A stretch of 43,377 bases of DNA from an uncultured Aquimarina sp. (GTDB lineage: Bacteria > Bacteroidota > Bacteroidia > Flavobacteriales > Flavobacteriaceae): positions 1 through 43,377 of the forward strand of contig CANMDW010000033.1 of assembly GCA_947496705.1 (NCBI GenBank). Reading direction: 5' to 3'. Every line of letters begins with the position of its first letter. Position 1 is the stretch's first letter. Shown in pieces: positions 33,678 to 42,487 of this stretch. The translations under genes were made by a program, and so were the position numbers. The notes under the pieces are model-generated. The model did not search any database. It saw only the letters and a list, made by a program, of their open reading frames with translations, and had not been told where the DNA came from.

Positions 33678-34354
33678 AATTATATATTTAAAGATTAATA
33701 TTCGTTTGTTTTAAGAGTGATTTACTTATTATATCCAGAGGGTTTTCCTTTTTTTGATTTTCTTTAGTTCCACTTCCTTTTTGGGTATTTTGAGATGATT
33801 TCATGGTTCGATATTTCGATTTACTTCCCATAGATTCCTCGTTGTTACCTTTTTTTGATGCCCCTTGGGATTCAATATTCAGATTTGATAAGACATATAA
33901 AAAAGAGCGAGGTACGAGCCTGATTGATGCCGTAGTTCAAAACTAAATGTTGTTGTTTTGCTGACAAAAAAAGTGTGATGGCGAGAGCTCGGTAAGTGGA
34001 TTAAAAGACTGTGTGAATTATAAAATAGAAGGAAGTGGAAGTAAATTATAACTTTACTCCAATTAAAAACCCCAAACCTTGAAGTTTGGGGTTGTAGTGA
34101 TATGTCCACCTCAAGCTTTAATGTTTGACCTAGATTAGATACACATCCTTATACAGTAGAATAAATTTGCATGAACAAGAGATAGTGACTTTCTGGGGCA
34201 GTCAAATCCATAAAATTCCGAAATGTTGAACTATAAAATATTAACCGAAAAAGTCGCTTAAAGAAGCTTATATCGGGTCGCCGTTATGGAAATTAAGGGC
34301 TTGTGCAACGGTTACTATTATTAGCAGCAGTTATTTTTGATTTCACAATATTCA
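33678..34354. other. Gene-free stretch with one unrecognised frame and a strong terminator
   Basis: On the minus strand a frame ending at 33688 (about 75 codons back to 33915, ending KENPLDIISKSLLKQTNI) is very Lys/Ser/Asn-rich. It could be the C-terminus of a mobilisation protein lost upstream of ssb, but I cannot identify it. AACCCCAAAC (34068-34077), loop CTTGAA, GTTTGGGGTT (34084-34093) is a strong hairpin, probably the terminator of the former element or of neighbouring genes. The rest shows nothing. Confidence 0.4.
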
Positions 34355-34726
34355 TCAGGCTATTTTTTTACTCAGATTTTCTGTTAACAAAATCCATTTT
34401 CCATTTTCATTGATTAGGACTGTGGTCCCAATTCCGTTTCCTTTTGTAGGATTTTCATTGATTATTCCTTCCCAGTAGAATTCAAACACAAAAGCGGCCA
34501 TAGATTCATTTTTAAGAATCCAGCGCACGTTTTGTATTGAATATTGTTCGCTCTTAATCATTGAAAAATTGTTTTCAAAGGCAATTCTAACTTTTGATTT
34601 CCCTAAATGAATTGTTCCATTAGAAAAAGTAACACAGGCATTATCATGAAATAGTGGGTCAACATTATTCCAATCCTGTGTTTTTAATGCAACTTCATAT
34701 TCTTTTATAAAATCTTCTGGCTTCAT
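34355..34726 (-). CDS. SnoaL-like / NTF2-like small protein
   Basis: A 123-aa cytoplasmic protein with the cone-shaped alpha+beta pattern of the NTF2/SnoaL superfamily. It has an N-terminal helix FIKEYEVALKTQDWNNVDPL, then FHDNACVTFSNGTIHLGKSK, a second helix, and strands (AAFVFEFYWEGI, GTTVLINENGKWILLTENLS). This fold hosts diverse isomerases, hydratases and binding proteins, and the active-site residues do not point to one of them. It stands alone on the minus strand downstream of the GNAT remnant. Confidence 0.8.
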   Translation of the reverse strand: MKPEDFIKEYEVALKTQDWNNVDPLFHDNACVTFSNGTIHLGKSKVRIAFENNFSMIKSEQYSIQNVRWILKNESMAAFVFEFYWEGIINENPTKGNGIGTTVLINENGKWILLTENLSKKIA

Positions 34727-34932
34727 TTACTACTATGCTCGATTATAATTTATGCTAACAATCCTATAAAGCAACCTATTACTATATATGTCAAATCTAA
34801 TAAATATAGTTACTAGTAACGGTATCATCCTATTACTATAATAATCATATGGCAGATTCCTATGATTAGTCCAGACTATGATTTTCTAGGATAGTTCTAT
34901 CGCAAAATCCCAAAAAAGCAAATTATAGATAA

Positions 34933-35392
34933 CTAGCTATTGGCTTCTAGCTTCCATCGAAAAATTCCTTTCTCAGTCATTTTTACACCAAGTCTATCAT
35001 AAAATTTAATGGCCTTACTATTGTTTTTTTTGTACTTCCCAACGGATTGGGTTTATTTCTTTATTAATGCAAAAATCTTGTGCATGTCGCATTAAGTGCA
35101 AGCCAACTTTCTGTCCTCTATATTCACTTGTTACATACAAGTCATCTAAGTTCATATACTCACACCCGTTCCATATAGAATAGTTCCAAGTATAGGAAAG
35201 GTAGCCTACAATTTCGCCATTAATTTCAGCTAACAAAGCCCCAAATTTTAGGTTGTCACCAAAACCTGAACCCAACATTTCTTTGCTATTTGTAATCACA
35301 GACTTTTCTTGATTATGATATTTTGCAATTCCTAAAATCAGATTATATAGGGTGCCAATGTCATTTTTTGTTGCCTCTCGAATTTTTATCAT
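34933..35392 (-). pseudogene. GNAT acetyltransferase, frameshifted at an A8 run
   Basis: The main frame (35392 to 35018, 124 codons) is a GNAT N-acetyltransferase: MIKIREATKNDIGTLYNLIL, EINGEIVGYLSYTWNYSIWN, MNLDDLYVTSEYRGQKVGLH (acetyl-CoA loop R-G-Q-K-V-G) and IRWEVQ. It then stops early. Dropping one A from the run of eight (35031-35024 on the minus strand) joins it to NNSKAIKFYDRLGVKMTEKG, ending at 34933. That is exactly the missing C-terminal strand and helix and gives about 152 residues, the family norm. It may be phase-variable, a true pseudogene or a sequencing error. It lies 35 nt downstream of the CocE-type gene. Confidence 0.85.
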
Positions 35393-35427
35393 TATGAATT
35401 TATATTTTGTATTTGATTTGATGAGGA

Positions 35428-37209
35428 CTATTTAGCAGCGGCATCTTCCATATATATTGGCAAAACAACCCTGCTAGGATACTTTGTGTTATGATATAAT
35501 TTTAGCTGTGCTTTTTGTGAATGCTCACTCGACTGACGTGCAGAGTCTTCCCAATAATTGTAATTTTTCTGATAATTAGGGGAATCTACCGCTGAAAATA
35601 CTAGTCTAATTCTACTTCCTTCTTTAATAACTCTGCTAAACATGTTTCTTCCTTCAAGAGTGTATTTCACAATTTTGTCTTTTGGAACTTTTTCGGCTTT
35701 TCCCAAGCTATTCCTATATCTCGCCCTTACAAAATCCTCTTGCAAAAAAATGGATTTGTTGTCACTCGTTATTTCATATGCGGTGAACTTCAAATCGGTA
35801 TCCTCAACATTCATTGAAATGTAGGCTTCTAATTTAATTTTCCCATTGACAGTAGTATTTTTCTTAAATGGTAAGGAAGTATATATTAAAATGTTGGCAT
35901 CATCGATATAGTTCTGACTTGAATAATTATCATTATTACTGTCCTTATAACTTGGGTTGTTAATTCCTTCTTTTAACGAAGGGCTATATATAATTGAGTC
36001 TGGCTCTAAATCATCATCAGATAGTTCTTTTCTTAAATCACCCGAAAAGAAAACATCTTTAGCATCTGAATGTAAGGAGCTTAGGTAAAGAATTACTTCT
36101 CCATTTGAAATCGAATTGATGTCAGTAGCATGTTTCCATTGGTTACTACCCATTTCATAATACATCACACGATTTTTCAGTTGTTTAGGTTTCTCTCCTC
36201 CTTTTAAGGTCCAGTTAAACCAATCGAGATACAATTGATTCATATTCATTACTGCATTTTTGCCGAACTCAAGACCTCCAAGTTCACTTTTTGGGTTTCT
36301 TGTTCCCCCATGGCTCCATGGACCCATTAATAGGTAATGGTCTTTTTTAGAGCTCGGGTTGCCATGGTCCATATGGCCTTTATAATAAAGAAGAGTTCCC
36401 ATTTGGTCTCCATCAAAATGTCCAGTAATTGATAGAATCGGGATGTTTATTCTATAATTCTCTTTTGGAGTCAAATAGAAACTTTTCCAGTATTCGTCGT
36501 AAGTGGAATGTTCAAGCCATCTTTGAAAAACTTTATTTGGAGCACCAACAATACTGTCAAATTTGTAAAACGGTATTCCACTTGCGTATAATTTTTCTCG
36601 CTTAACTTTCCAAAAATCCTGTGCAAATAGATTCCCATTATATGTTTTACCACCTGTAAACATTAACCAACGTAATGAGTAGGATGAGAAGATGTTGTTA
36701 TATTTAGGAAAATCTCTTCCTGGACCTACTGAAGCTATTGGAATTATAGTTTTTAAGTTCTTCGGAAAATGTTTTAAAGTAAGCCACTGGCTCATGCCTC
36801 GGTAAGAACCTCCGAGCATTCCAATGTTCCCATCGCACCAATTTTGTTTTGAAATCCAATTGACGATATCATACCCATCTTTACCATCATTCTCAAAAGG
36901 AATAAATTCTCCTTCGGAATTTCCTCTACCCCTTGAATCTACAGTTATAAAAACGTATCCATTTCTTGCGAAAAAAAGACCTCGGGAATGATTCTCGTCA
37001 GAAATATATGGTGTGATAATGAGAACTACAGGATATTTTTTATTTGAATCAGTTGGTATGTAAACATTGGATGACAAACTAATTCCATCGGAGACCTTAA
37101 TCTTTTGATAGAACTTAATATTTACATCTAAAGAATCTAAATTTTGAGCTACACCAAAATTCAACCCCAAAATAAATGTGAGTAATAGTCCAAAAGGGTG
37201 TGTTTTCAT
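35428..37209 (-). CDS. Exported CocE/NonD-family serine hydrolase (X-Pro dipeptidyl-peptidase S15-like)
   Basis: A 593-aa secreted hydrolase with signal peptide MKTHPFGLLLTFILGLNFGV. The alpha/beta-hydrolase core has VSDGISLSSNVYIP, VDSRGRGNSEG, and the nucleophile elbow GMLGGSYRGMSQW (Ser about 135). The acid is in ITGHFDGDQMG (Asp about 266) and the His in GPWSHGG (about 300). The C-terminal X-Pro/CocE jelly-roll domain follows (SRVIKEGSRIRLVFSAVDSP). Enzymes of this family cleave peptides with Pro/Ala at position 2, cocaine-type esters or beta-lactam esters; the substrate cannot be told. An ATG 15 nt further upstream (37224) is also possible. It lies in a cluster with two five-Cys proteins. 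Confidence 0.9.
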   Translation of the reverse strand: MKTHPFGLLLTFILGLNFGVAQNLDSLDVNIKFYQKIKVSDGISLSSNVYIPTDSNKKYPVVLIITPYISDENHSRGLFFARNGYVFITVDSRGRGNSEGEFIPFENDGKDGYDIVNWISKQNWCDGNIGMLGGSYRGMSQWLTLKHFPKNLKTIIPIASVGPGRDFPKYNNIFSSYSLRWLMFTGGKTYNGNLFAQDFWKVKREKLYASGIPFYKFDSIVGAPNKVFQRWLEHSTYDEYWKSFYLTPKENYRINIPILSITGHFDGDQMGTLLYYKGHMDHGNPSSKKDHYLLMGPWSHGGTRNPKSELGGLEFGKNAVMNMNQLYLDWFNWTLKGGEKPKQLKNRVMYYEMGSNQWKHATDINSISNGEVILYLSSLHSDAKDVFFSGDLRKELSDDDLEPDSIIYSPSLKEGINNPSYKDSNNDNYSSQNYIDDANILIYTSLPFKKNTTVNGKIKLEAYISMNVEDTDLKFTAYEITSDNKSIFLQEDFVRARYRNSLGKAEKVPKDKIVKYTLEGRNMFSRVIKEGSRIRLVFSAVDSPNYQKNYNYWEDSARQSSEHSQKAQLKLYHNTKYPSRVVLPIYMEDAAAK

Positions 37210-37262
37210 ATTTGGTGCTGACATATTCGATTTTTTACCACTTATTTTCTTCTTGCAATTGA

Positions 37263-38357
37263 TTAATTCTCATTCTCGCTATATAAATAAATAGCCGCCG
37301 CTTCGCCTATTTTTCGATGGTTATGTCCAACATTTGATATGATTTCTAATTTCCAGTTGAAATCAAACTGCATCTCTTTTGCTATTAATTTGGATGTTTC
37401 ATAAAAGTATTTAGCCCTATCCAATCTATGTAATCCTTGTAAATCTGCCGAGTTGGAACGGAGAAGTGTCCCTCCTGCTTCATTTTCATTATCGAGCTCA
37501 CCTGTAAATAGAACTAGATTTCTCTTGAAGGAGGTTTTTAAATCCTTTTTACTAATGGATGTATTTTTGATACCAAAAGGGAGTTCAGTATCAAAATCAG
37601 GAAGGGTGTAAAATCCAGAGTTTGAAGCCAAAATCCGATTAACTTTTGAGGATTTGGCACAGACCGCTAGTCGATGTAAAATCTGTCCACCTGCAGAATG
37701 TCCAAAGGCATCATATTCGGTTTGATTGGATTGAAGTTCATTTACTGCGAGGTCAAATATTCTATCAAAATCATTGAAAATCCATTCGTCTTTATTGGGG
37801 TTTATTGTAAACGTAAAATTACCTTCGTCAAGCTTCACCATGTTTGTATTCTCAATACGGGTAATACTATTTTTCAAATTAAGGTTACCCATTAATCCAC
37901 ATAAGTGATAATCTTCAAAGTGATAATTTTCTTCTATATACATGGGAGAAAGTATAAGAACGCCATACTTTTCCGATTCTTCAATCCATGCATCTCGATA
38001 GCTATTGCCATTTCTTCCTGCTCCAGGAATAACCATTAATACCTTGGAATCTGCATTGAATTTTTTTGGCTTGTGGTAATATACTTTTATCGGTTTGTCA
38101 ACTTTACCTTTTCCACCTTCAATTAAAAACGCCCCAGAACCTTCCTGAATATTGATTTCATTCAATACCAGTTCCTTTTTATTTTTTAAATCACTCTTTT
38201 TAACAAGAGCCATATCACAATGCGGACACATTCCTGGCTCTGAAAAACTAAATTCATCACATGACAAATCACAAGGCGTACAGACGTAATCACCATGACC
38301 ATTTTTACAGGAGAAAATAAAAATTGAAATTGACAATATAAGATTATGGACTTTCAT
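37263..38357 (-). CDS. Exported alpha/beta hydrolase with N-terminal five-Cys metal-binding module
   Basis: A 364-aa envelope protein; IFSC near residue 17 may be a lipobox. Residues 24-54 hold C26-x2-C29-x3-C33-x10-C44-x2-C47 followed by DMALVKK, a heavy-metal-binding/zinc-ribbon-like module (compare CPxCGM-L in periplasmic metal-efflux proteins). After a linker comes a hydrolase: VLMVIPGAGRNGNSY (oxyanion loop), YDAFGHSAGGQILHR (nucleophile Ser 221), and a C-terminal NVGHNHRKIG supplying His. The substrate is unknown. It starts 9 nt after the DJ-1-like gene, which carries the same Cys module, so the two are surely co-expressed. Confidence 0.82.
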   Translation of the reverse strand: MKVHNLILSISIFIFSCKNGHGDYVCTPCDLSCDEFSFSEPGMCPHCDMALVKKSDLKNKKELVLNEINIQEGSGAFLIEGGKGKVDKPIKVYYHKPKKFNADSKVLMVIPGAGRNGNSYRDAWIEESEKYGVLILSPMYIEENYHFEDYHLCGLMGNLNLKNSITRIENTNMVKLDEGNFTFTINPNKDEWIFNDFDRIFDLAVNELQSNQTEYDAFGHSAGGQILHRLAVCAKSSKVNRILASNSGFYTLPDFDTELPFGIKNTSISKKDLKTSFKRNLVLFTGELDNENEAGGTLLRSNSADLQGLHRLDRAKYFYETSKLIAKEMQFDFNWKLEIISNVGHNHRKIGEAAAIYLYSENEN

Positions 38358-38366
38358 CGATTGAAA

Positions 38367-39434
38367 TTATTGTTTGAAAAATTGACCTTGATGCTCACTG
38401 GATTCCATTCGTATTACTTCCTTGTTATCATTTCTGATGAACGTTACATACTCTTTATTCATTCTTGAAAACTTGTCCTCTTTCTCATGAAAAATTGGAG
38501 TTCTATTTTTCCCTAGAAGAGCATATAATCCTTTTTCTCGCTTATCAACTTTGATAGTTACACTTATACCTTTATCATTGACATAGATGCCATCATAATC
38601 TTCAAGCTCGTTAAGACTAATTAGATTTTGATATGGATTATCTTCTGACAGTATCATTCCCTCTCCAGGTACCCATTTGTCATATTCCATTACGAAAGCA
38701 ACTTCACGAGCTTTATTGAAACCTTGCCACTTCGCAACCAGATGTAAAGCACCATCTATTCCTGCTGATATTCCGGCAGTTGTAATTACTTTACCATTAT
38801 CAACATACCTGGCTTCTCTTAAAACCTTTGTGTCTTTATAATTTTGTTCCAAGTAGTCTAACGAGCTATGAAAAGTGGTTGCTGTCTTATTCTTAAGAAT
38901 ACCTGCCTCACCTAAAAAGAAAACACCAGTACAAACAGAAAAATAGTTGTCCACATCATTTAAGGATTGAATCCACTTAGAAACACCATTATTAATAATA
39001 TCCAAACGAACATTACCACCGAAGAAAGCAATTACATCTACGGAAGGCACATTTTCAATATCGTAGTCCGGAACTATTTTCAACGTCCCCTGGCTTACAA
39101 TAGGTTCAGTAGTTTTAGAAACTATAATGACTTCATGTCCTGCCACTTTAAACACCTCTAACGGACCTGCAAAATCTAAAATTTCTACACCATCATGAAG
39201 ATAAAAAGCTATCCTTTTTTTATTTGCGCCGGTTTGTAATTTATCCATTTCGTTCTTTAATATGAGTTTCATATTGCAGTGCTTGCACACTCCATCTTGT
39301 TTGAATTCTAGTGAATCACATTTTTGTCCACAAGGCGGACATACATAAATTGCATCCGCATGCAGGTTTGATGTTGCTTGAATATTGCCAGATAGCAACA
39401 ATGTAAATACTGGAATCAAAATGCTTTTAATCAT
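38367..39434 (-). CDS. Exported DJ-1/PfpI-family protein with N-terminal five-Cys metal-binding module
   Basis: A 355-aa protein with a signal peptide (to about 20, GNIQA). C32-x2-C35-x3-C39-x10-C50-x2-C53 has exactly the spacing found in the neighbouring hydrolase. Residues about 72-265 are a DJ-1/PfpI domain: IAFYLHDGVEILDFAGPLEV, AFFGGN, nucleophile elbow YFSVCTGVFFLGEAG (Cys 168), TTAGISAGIDGALH. A C-terminal segment of about 90 residues (LEDYDGIYVNDKGISVTIKV) looks like a small beta barrel. DJ-1 relatives include isonitrile hydratases, glyoxalases and chaperones, normally cytoplasmic, so export is unusual. The regulator gene next door has the same enzyme-like domain. Confidence 0.85.
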   Translation of the reverse strand: MIKSILIPVFTLLLSGNIQATSNLHADAIYVCPPCGQKCDSLEFKQDGVCKHCNMKLILKNEMDKLQTGANKKRIAFYLHDGVEILDFAGPLEVFKVAGHEVIIVSKTTEPIVSQGTLKIVPDYDIENVPSVDVIAFFGGNVRLDIINNGVSKWIQSLNDVDNYFSVCTGVFFLGEAGILKNKTATTFHSSLDYLEQNYKDTKVLREARYVDNGKVITTAGISAGIDGALHLVAKWQGFNKAREVAFVMEYDKWVPGEGMILSEDNPYQNLISLNELEDYDGIYVNDKGISVTIKVDKREKGLYALLGKNRTPIFHEKEDKFSRMNKEYVTFIRNDNKEVIRMESSEHQGQFFKQ

Positions 39435-39456
39435 AATTGGCTTGATTTGTTTTCTT

Positions 39457-39492
39457 CAAATGTAGTGGCACAGACAATTATAATCGGGACAA
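39457..39492 (-). promoter_or_regulatory. Possible promoter of the DJ-1/hydrolase operon
   Basis: On the minus strand TACATTTG (39464-39457) fits TAnnTTTG. TTG stands at 39492-39490, 25 nt upstream, longer than ideal. It lies in the 100-nt gap after the regulator gene and about 22 nt from the DJ-1 gene start. Confidence 0.35.
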
Positions 39493-39534
39493 CTTTGCGC
39501 AGTATTGGGACATGAAGAGAAATGGCTATTAGGA

Positions 39535-40467
39535 TTAGTTATACTTTTTTAATAATGCTCGTAATTGGTTGGTACTTTTTAAACCGCAAGCATTGGCCAC
39601 AGTACTCATGGTATTTTTCTCGACAAGCATTTGAGAAGCACGTTCAACTCTAAGCTTTTCCCGATAAGTTCCAATTGTAATTCCAATCGTTTTTTTAAAT
39701 AAACGGGATAAGTTCCTTCTACTCATACCAATTTCTTCTGCAATATGGTCTAGGGTATGGGCTTTCTCCAGATGGTTAAGAATATAAGTTTGAGCTTCAT
39801 GTACTCTGTTCTCCATATGATTTCGATATTGTAGATAGGCATTTATTTGAGTATCTGATTCTCCACGACGAAAATAAACTACCATCTCTTTTGCTACATC
39901 AATCGCAAATTTGGCACCTAGTTCTTCTTCAATTACGTGTAAGGATAAATCGATTCCAGCTGTAACACCGGCACTACTATATATATTCTTATCCTTTACG
40001 AACATCCTATTTTTTTCAATCATAATGTTCGAATATTTTTTGTTGAAACTATCTATTCTATTCCAATGGGTAGTGCATCTTTTTCCATCTAAAATACCAG
40101 CCTCGGCTAGTAAGAATAAACCCGTGCAAACCGAACAAATTTTTACATTTTTTGAATTTTGTATCCTCAACCATTCGAAAAAGTCTTTGCATTTAGACAA
40201 AAAAGAAATATCAGATAACAACGAAAAAGAAATTCCAGGAACAAAAACATAGTCAGACTCTGAAAGAACTAACTCTTTGAATGAAACCATATTGGTAAAC
40301 GCTAGTCCCGCACTACTAGTGACGCTATCATTTTCTTCAAAAATAGATGCAAACTGCAAATCGAAAGCTCCACCATACTCGTTAGCTTCATAAAATGAAT
40401 GGATTGGTCCATTTAAATCCAAAAGATGTACTTGAGGGGGGATTATGAAGACTATTTTTTTTGACAT
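39535..40467 (-). CDS. GlxA-type AraC regulator with N-terminal DJ-1/PfpI domain
   Basis: A 310-aa cytoplasmic regulator. Residues 1-185 form a DJ-1/PfpI domain (KIVFIIPPQVHLLDLNGPIH, KICSVCTGLFLLAEAGILDG with Cys 114, SSAGVTAGIDLSLHVIEEEL). Residues about 210-308 form the AraC DNA-binding domain: HTLDHIAEEIGMSRRNLSRL, FKKTIGITIGTYREKLRVER and NACGLKSTNQLRALLKKY. In this family the DJ-1 part senses a small molecule. The usual Glu after the first GP motif is replaced (GPIHSF), so catalysis is unlikely. It stands directly before the DJ-1/hydrolase pair and is the probable local regulator. Confidence 0.92.
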   Translation of the reverse strand: MSKKIVFIIPPQVHLLDLNGPIHSFYEANEYGGAFDLQFASIFEENDSVTSSAGLAFTNMVSFKELVLSESDYVFVPGISFSLLSDISFLSKCKDFFEWLRIQNSKNVKICSVCTGLFLLAEAGILDGKRCTTHWNRIDSFNKKYSNIMIEKNRMFVKDKNIYSSAGVTAGIDLSLHVIEEELGAKFAIDVAKEMVVYFRRGESDTQINAYLQYRNHMENRVHEAQTYILNHLEKAHTLDHIAEEIGMSRRNLSRLFKKTIGITIGTYREKLRVERASQMLVEKNTMSTVANACGLKSTNQLRALLKKYN

Positions 40468-40500
40468 CGGTTTATAGATAAGATTTGTTGGGTTTAAAAG

Positions 40501-41220
40501 TTAATTATTTTTTGACGTTATGTTGGAATTAAAATATGAGTCAACCACTACAAGATTCTGAATAGATTGAAATCTATTGTTTTGTGCATCAGACTCTAAG
40601 TGGATATTTGCCGAAATGAAATTCTTTTCTCTAAAATCTGTTCCATTCTTACCTTGTACAAAGAGTGCCCAATCACCACTATCATCTCCATTTATCACTT
40701 CGAGAGTAGAATTGATTATGGCTACTCGATTCCACTCTGTTGGTGGGCCAGAGAAATTGTTTAATTCACCTCCATTTGTATTTGTAATTGAATGTAAATT
40801 GTCTATTAGTATATCTCCTGTACTGTTCATGACAACTGGTCCTGTAGTTACCCTTCCACCAACCCAATGTATATGATTACCCGTAAAGGTTAAATTGCCT
40901 TGAATTTCTGCGTTGTCTTCCAAAATAAATTCACAATCATTACAGGTAATATTTACATCATTATATATTCCTGCTAACACTTTAGCAGATACACCATTGA
41001 CAGAAATAGCTTCTTGAAATTCAATATCGTTTGTGACTAATAGTTGCTCTGTGGTATTTGGTTCACTTGGCCATTCTACATCTGCAACAATATCAGGTAG
41101 TAAACCTAAATCATACTTTGAATTACTATGATTGGAATTTAAGTTCTTATTATCATCCGAATTGCACCCTACAATTAGCGTAGTTAGAACTAAAGTGTAA
41201 ATTCTAAGTAAGTTTTCCAT
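40501..41220 (-). CDS. Beta-helix-like surface lipoprotein, possibly C-terminally truncated
   Basis: A 239-aa lipoprotein (lipobox LIVGC, Cys 19, then SDDNKNLNSN). From about residue 65 short strands recur at beta-helix spacing (VSAKVLAGIYNDVNITCNDC, EFILEDNAEIQGNLTFTGNH, IHWVGGRVTTGPVVMNSTGD, ILIDNLHSITN, VAIINSTLEVINGD). This is the pattern of right-handed parallel beta-helix proteins. Such proteins usually run to 350-450 residues, so the end at NSNITSKNN may be a truncation. Its promoter is overlapped by a dyad (41254-41282). It is on the same strand as the regulator 33 nt downstream but functionally distinct. Confidence 0.75.
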   Translation of the reverse strand: MENLLRIYTLVLTTLIVGCNSDDNKNLNSNHSNSKYDLGLLPDIVADVEWPSEPNTTEQLLVTNDIEFQEAISVNGVSAKVLAGIYNDVNITCNDCEFILEDNAEIQGNLTFTGNHIHWVGGRVTTGPVVMNSTGDILIDNLHSITNTNGGELNNFSGPPTEWNRVAIINSTLEVINGDDSGDWALFVQGKNGTDFREKNFISANIHLESDAQNNRFQSIQNLVVVDSYFNSNITSKNN

Positions 41221-41244
41221 TAGTTATTTAATGTAAATGAAAAA

Positions 41245-41282
41245 CAAATTTACAAAACTAATTGCTTTTAGCAACTAGTTTT
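41245..41282 (-). promoter_or_regulatory. Promoter and overlapping dyad operator of the beta-helix lipoprotein gene
   Basis: On the minus strand TTG (41274-41272), 19 nt, TAAATTTG (41252-41245). The dyad AAAACTAATTGC (41254-41265), 5-nt loop, GCAACTAGTTTT (41271-41282), matching at 11 of 12 positions, covers the -33 element and the spacer, as a repressor site would. Transcription would start about 18 nt before the ATG. Confidence 0.55.
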
Positions 41283-41375
41283 GATTTGAAATATATACAT
41301 TTGTACTTGACGAAATATTAAATAGTAATATTGAGTACTATATGGAGTTCACAATTCGTCAACTTAAAACATAGT

Positions 41376-41594
41376 ATTCAGCACGGATCCTACCAAATGA
41401 AGAATGGCGTAAAATATCAATCTTAAGCTTGTTGGTAATGTTAAATTTGAACTCTAAATAAAATTAACAGACATTTCAAGGTTAATTATAATTTCAATTT
41501 AGAATTTGAGCACGACCTATATTTCAATGTATCAACTTTTGGAGCATACGTAACGCTAAACCTCTTTTCTCTTAAACGAAAATATAAGTTTTAG
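41376..41594 (+). pseudogene. Possible outer-membrane beta-barrel C-terminal remnant
   Basis: Three short frames read in order IQHGSYQMKNGVKYQS, KLVGNVKFEL and KINRHFKVNYNFNLEFEHDL, then YFNVSTFGAYVTLNLFSLKR ending KYKF at 41594. The last part alternates polar and hydrophobic residues and ends in Phe, as outer-membrane barrels do. Two frame changes would be needed to join them. No family is recognised and chance cannot be excluded. The remainder of 41283-41797 shows no gene. Confidence 0.25.
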
Positions 41595-41797
41595 ATAAAC
41601 TAATAATTACCTTGAATCCGCCATAAATAAAATTTAACAGTAAATATTTACTGGAATTACAAAGTAGTTAATTAGTAACTTTAACACATTATTTAGTAAC
41701 CAAAAATTGGCTAATAAAATAATTTAAATAAATTTGAACTTACTAATAATGCGAATTTAGTTGGAAAAAGAATTAATGAAACGAAAATATATGGAAT

Positions 41798-42481
41798 ATG
41801 AGAACACTAATACTAGCGCTTATAATGATTACTTGTTCCTGCAAGGGTAAAAATCATGAAGTCAAGACTCCTGAACAGACGAATGAATATATAATTGGGG
41901 TTCTAGACACTATTTTTAAGATTGAACAAGAACCTATAAGGTTAAGAGATTCCTTAATGAAAATATATGGAGCTGAATCCAAACTAGTGCAAGAGCAACA
42001 GACAGTGGCAGATATTAATCACGAGGTTAATGAGCGAAAAATAAAGAAACTTATAGATACTTATGGATGGCCAGATAAAAGTGTGGTTGGTGAACAAGGA
42101 AGCTTAACTGTATGTAATGTTATTCAACATTCAGATAATGAAGTAAGACTCAAATATCTTCCGATAATGAAGAAAGCAGTAATGGATGGTAAATTAAGCC
42201 CAAGGTTTCTAGCAAGAGCCGAAGATAGAATCGCTACTGAAAGAGGTGATCTCCAGGTTTATGGTACTCAAATAAAATATTACTCTGAGACACTCAATTT
42301 TAATGTATGGCCAATATATGATCCATCGAATGTAGATAAAAGAAGAGCAGAGATAGGTCTTGAGCCTATTTCAGAATTCTTGAATAGAAAACTAAATATT
42401 GACTGGGATTTGGATGACCAAATAAAACGGACAGTTGAATTTGAAAAAGAACAAGAAAACAAAAAGAGTAACTCTAACTAA
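41798..42481 (+). CDS. DUF6624-like lipoprotein
   Basis: A 227-aa protein with a lipobox-like ITCSC (residues 11-15, Cys 15 as the likely lipidation site). The conserved part reads KKLIDTYGWPDKSVVGEQGS, CNVIQHSDNEVRLKYLPIMK, RFLARAEDRIATERGDLQVY with GTQI, and VDKRRAEIGLEPISEFL. This matches the DUF6624 pattern (GWP, QHAD, DR, QIYGTQ, RR-x-GL). The function of that family is unknown. It is the first of three closely spaced genes; the DoxX-like gene follows after 6 nt. Confidence 0.82.
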   Translation: MRTLILALIMITCSCKGKNHEVKTPEQTNEYIIGVLDTIFKIEQEPIRLRDSLMKIYGAESKLVQEQQTVADINHEVNERKIKKLIDTYGWPDKSVVGEQGSLTVCNVIQHSDNEVRLKYLPIMKKAVMDGKLSPRFLARAEDRIATERGDLQVYGTQIKYYSETLNFNVWPIYDPSNVDKRRAEIGLEPISEFLNRKLNIDWDLDDQIKRTVEFEKEQENKKSNSN

Positions 42482-42487
42482 TTAATA

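Noticed and set aside
33879..34109. 76-codon minus-strand frame
   Set aside because: It passes through the strong terminator hairpin at 34068-34093 and has no recognisable motif.
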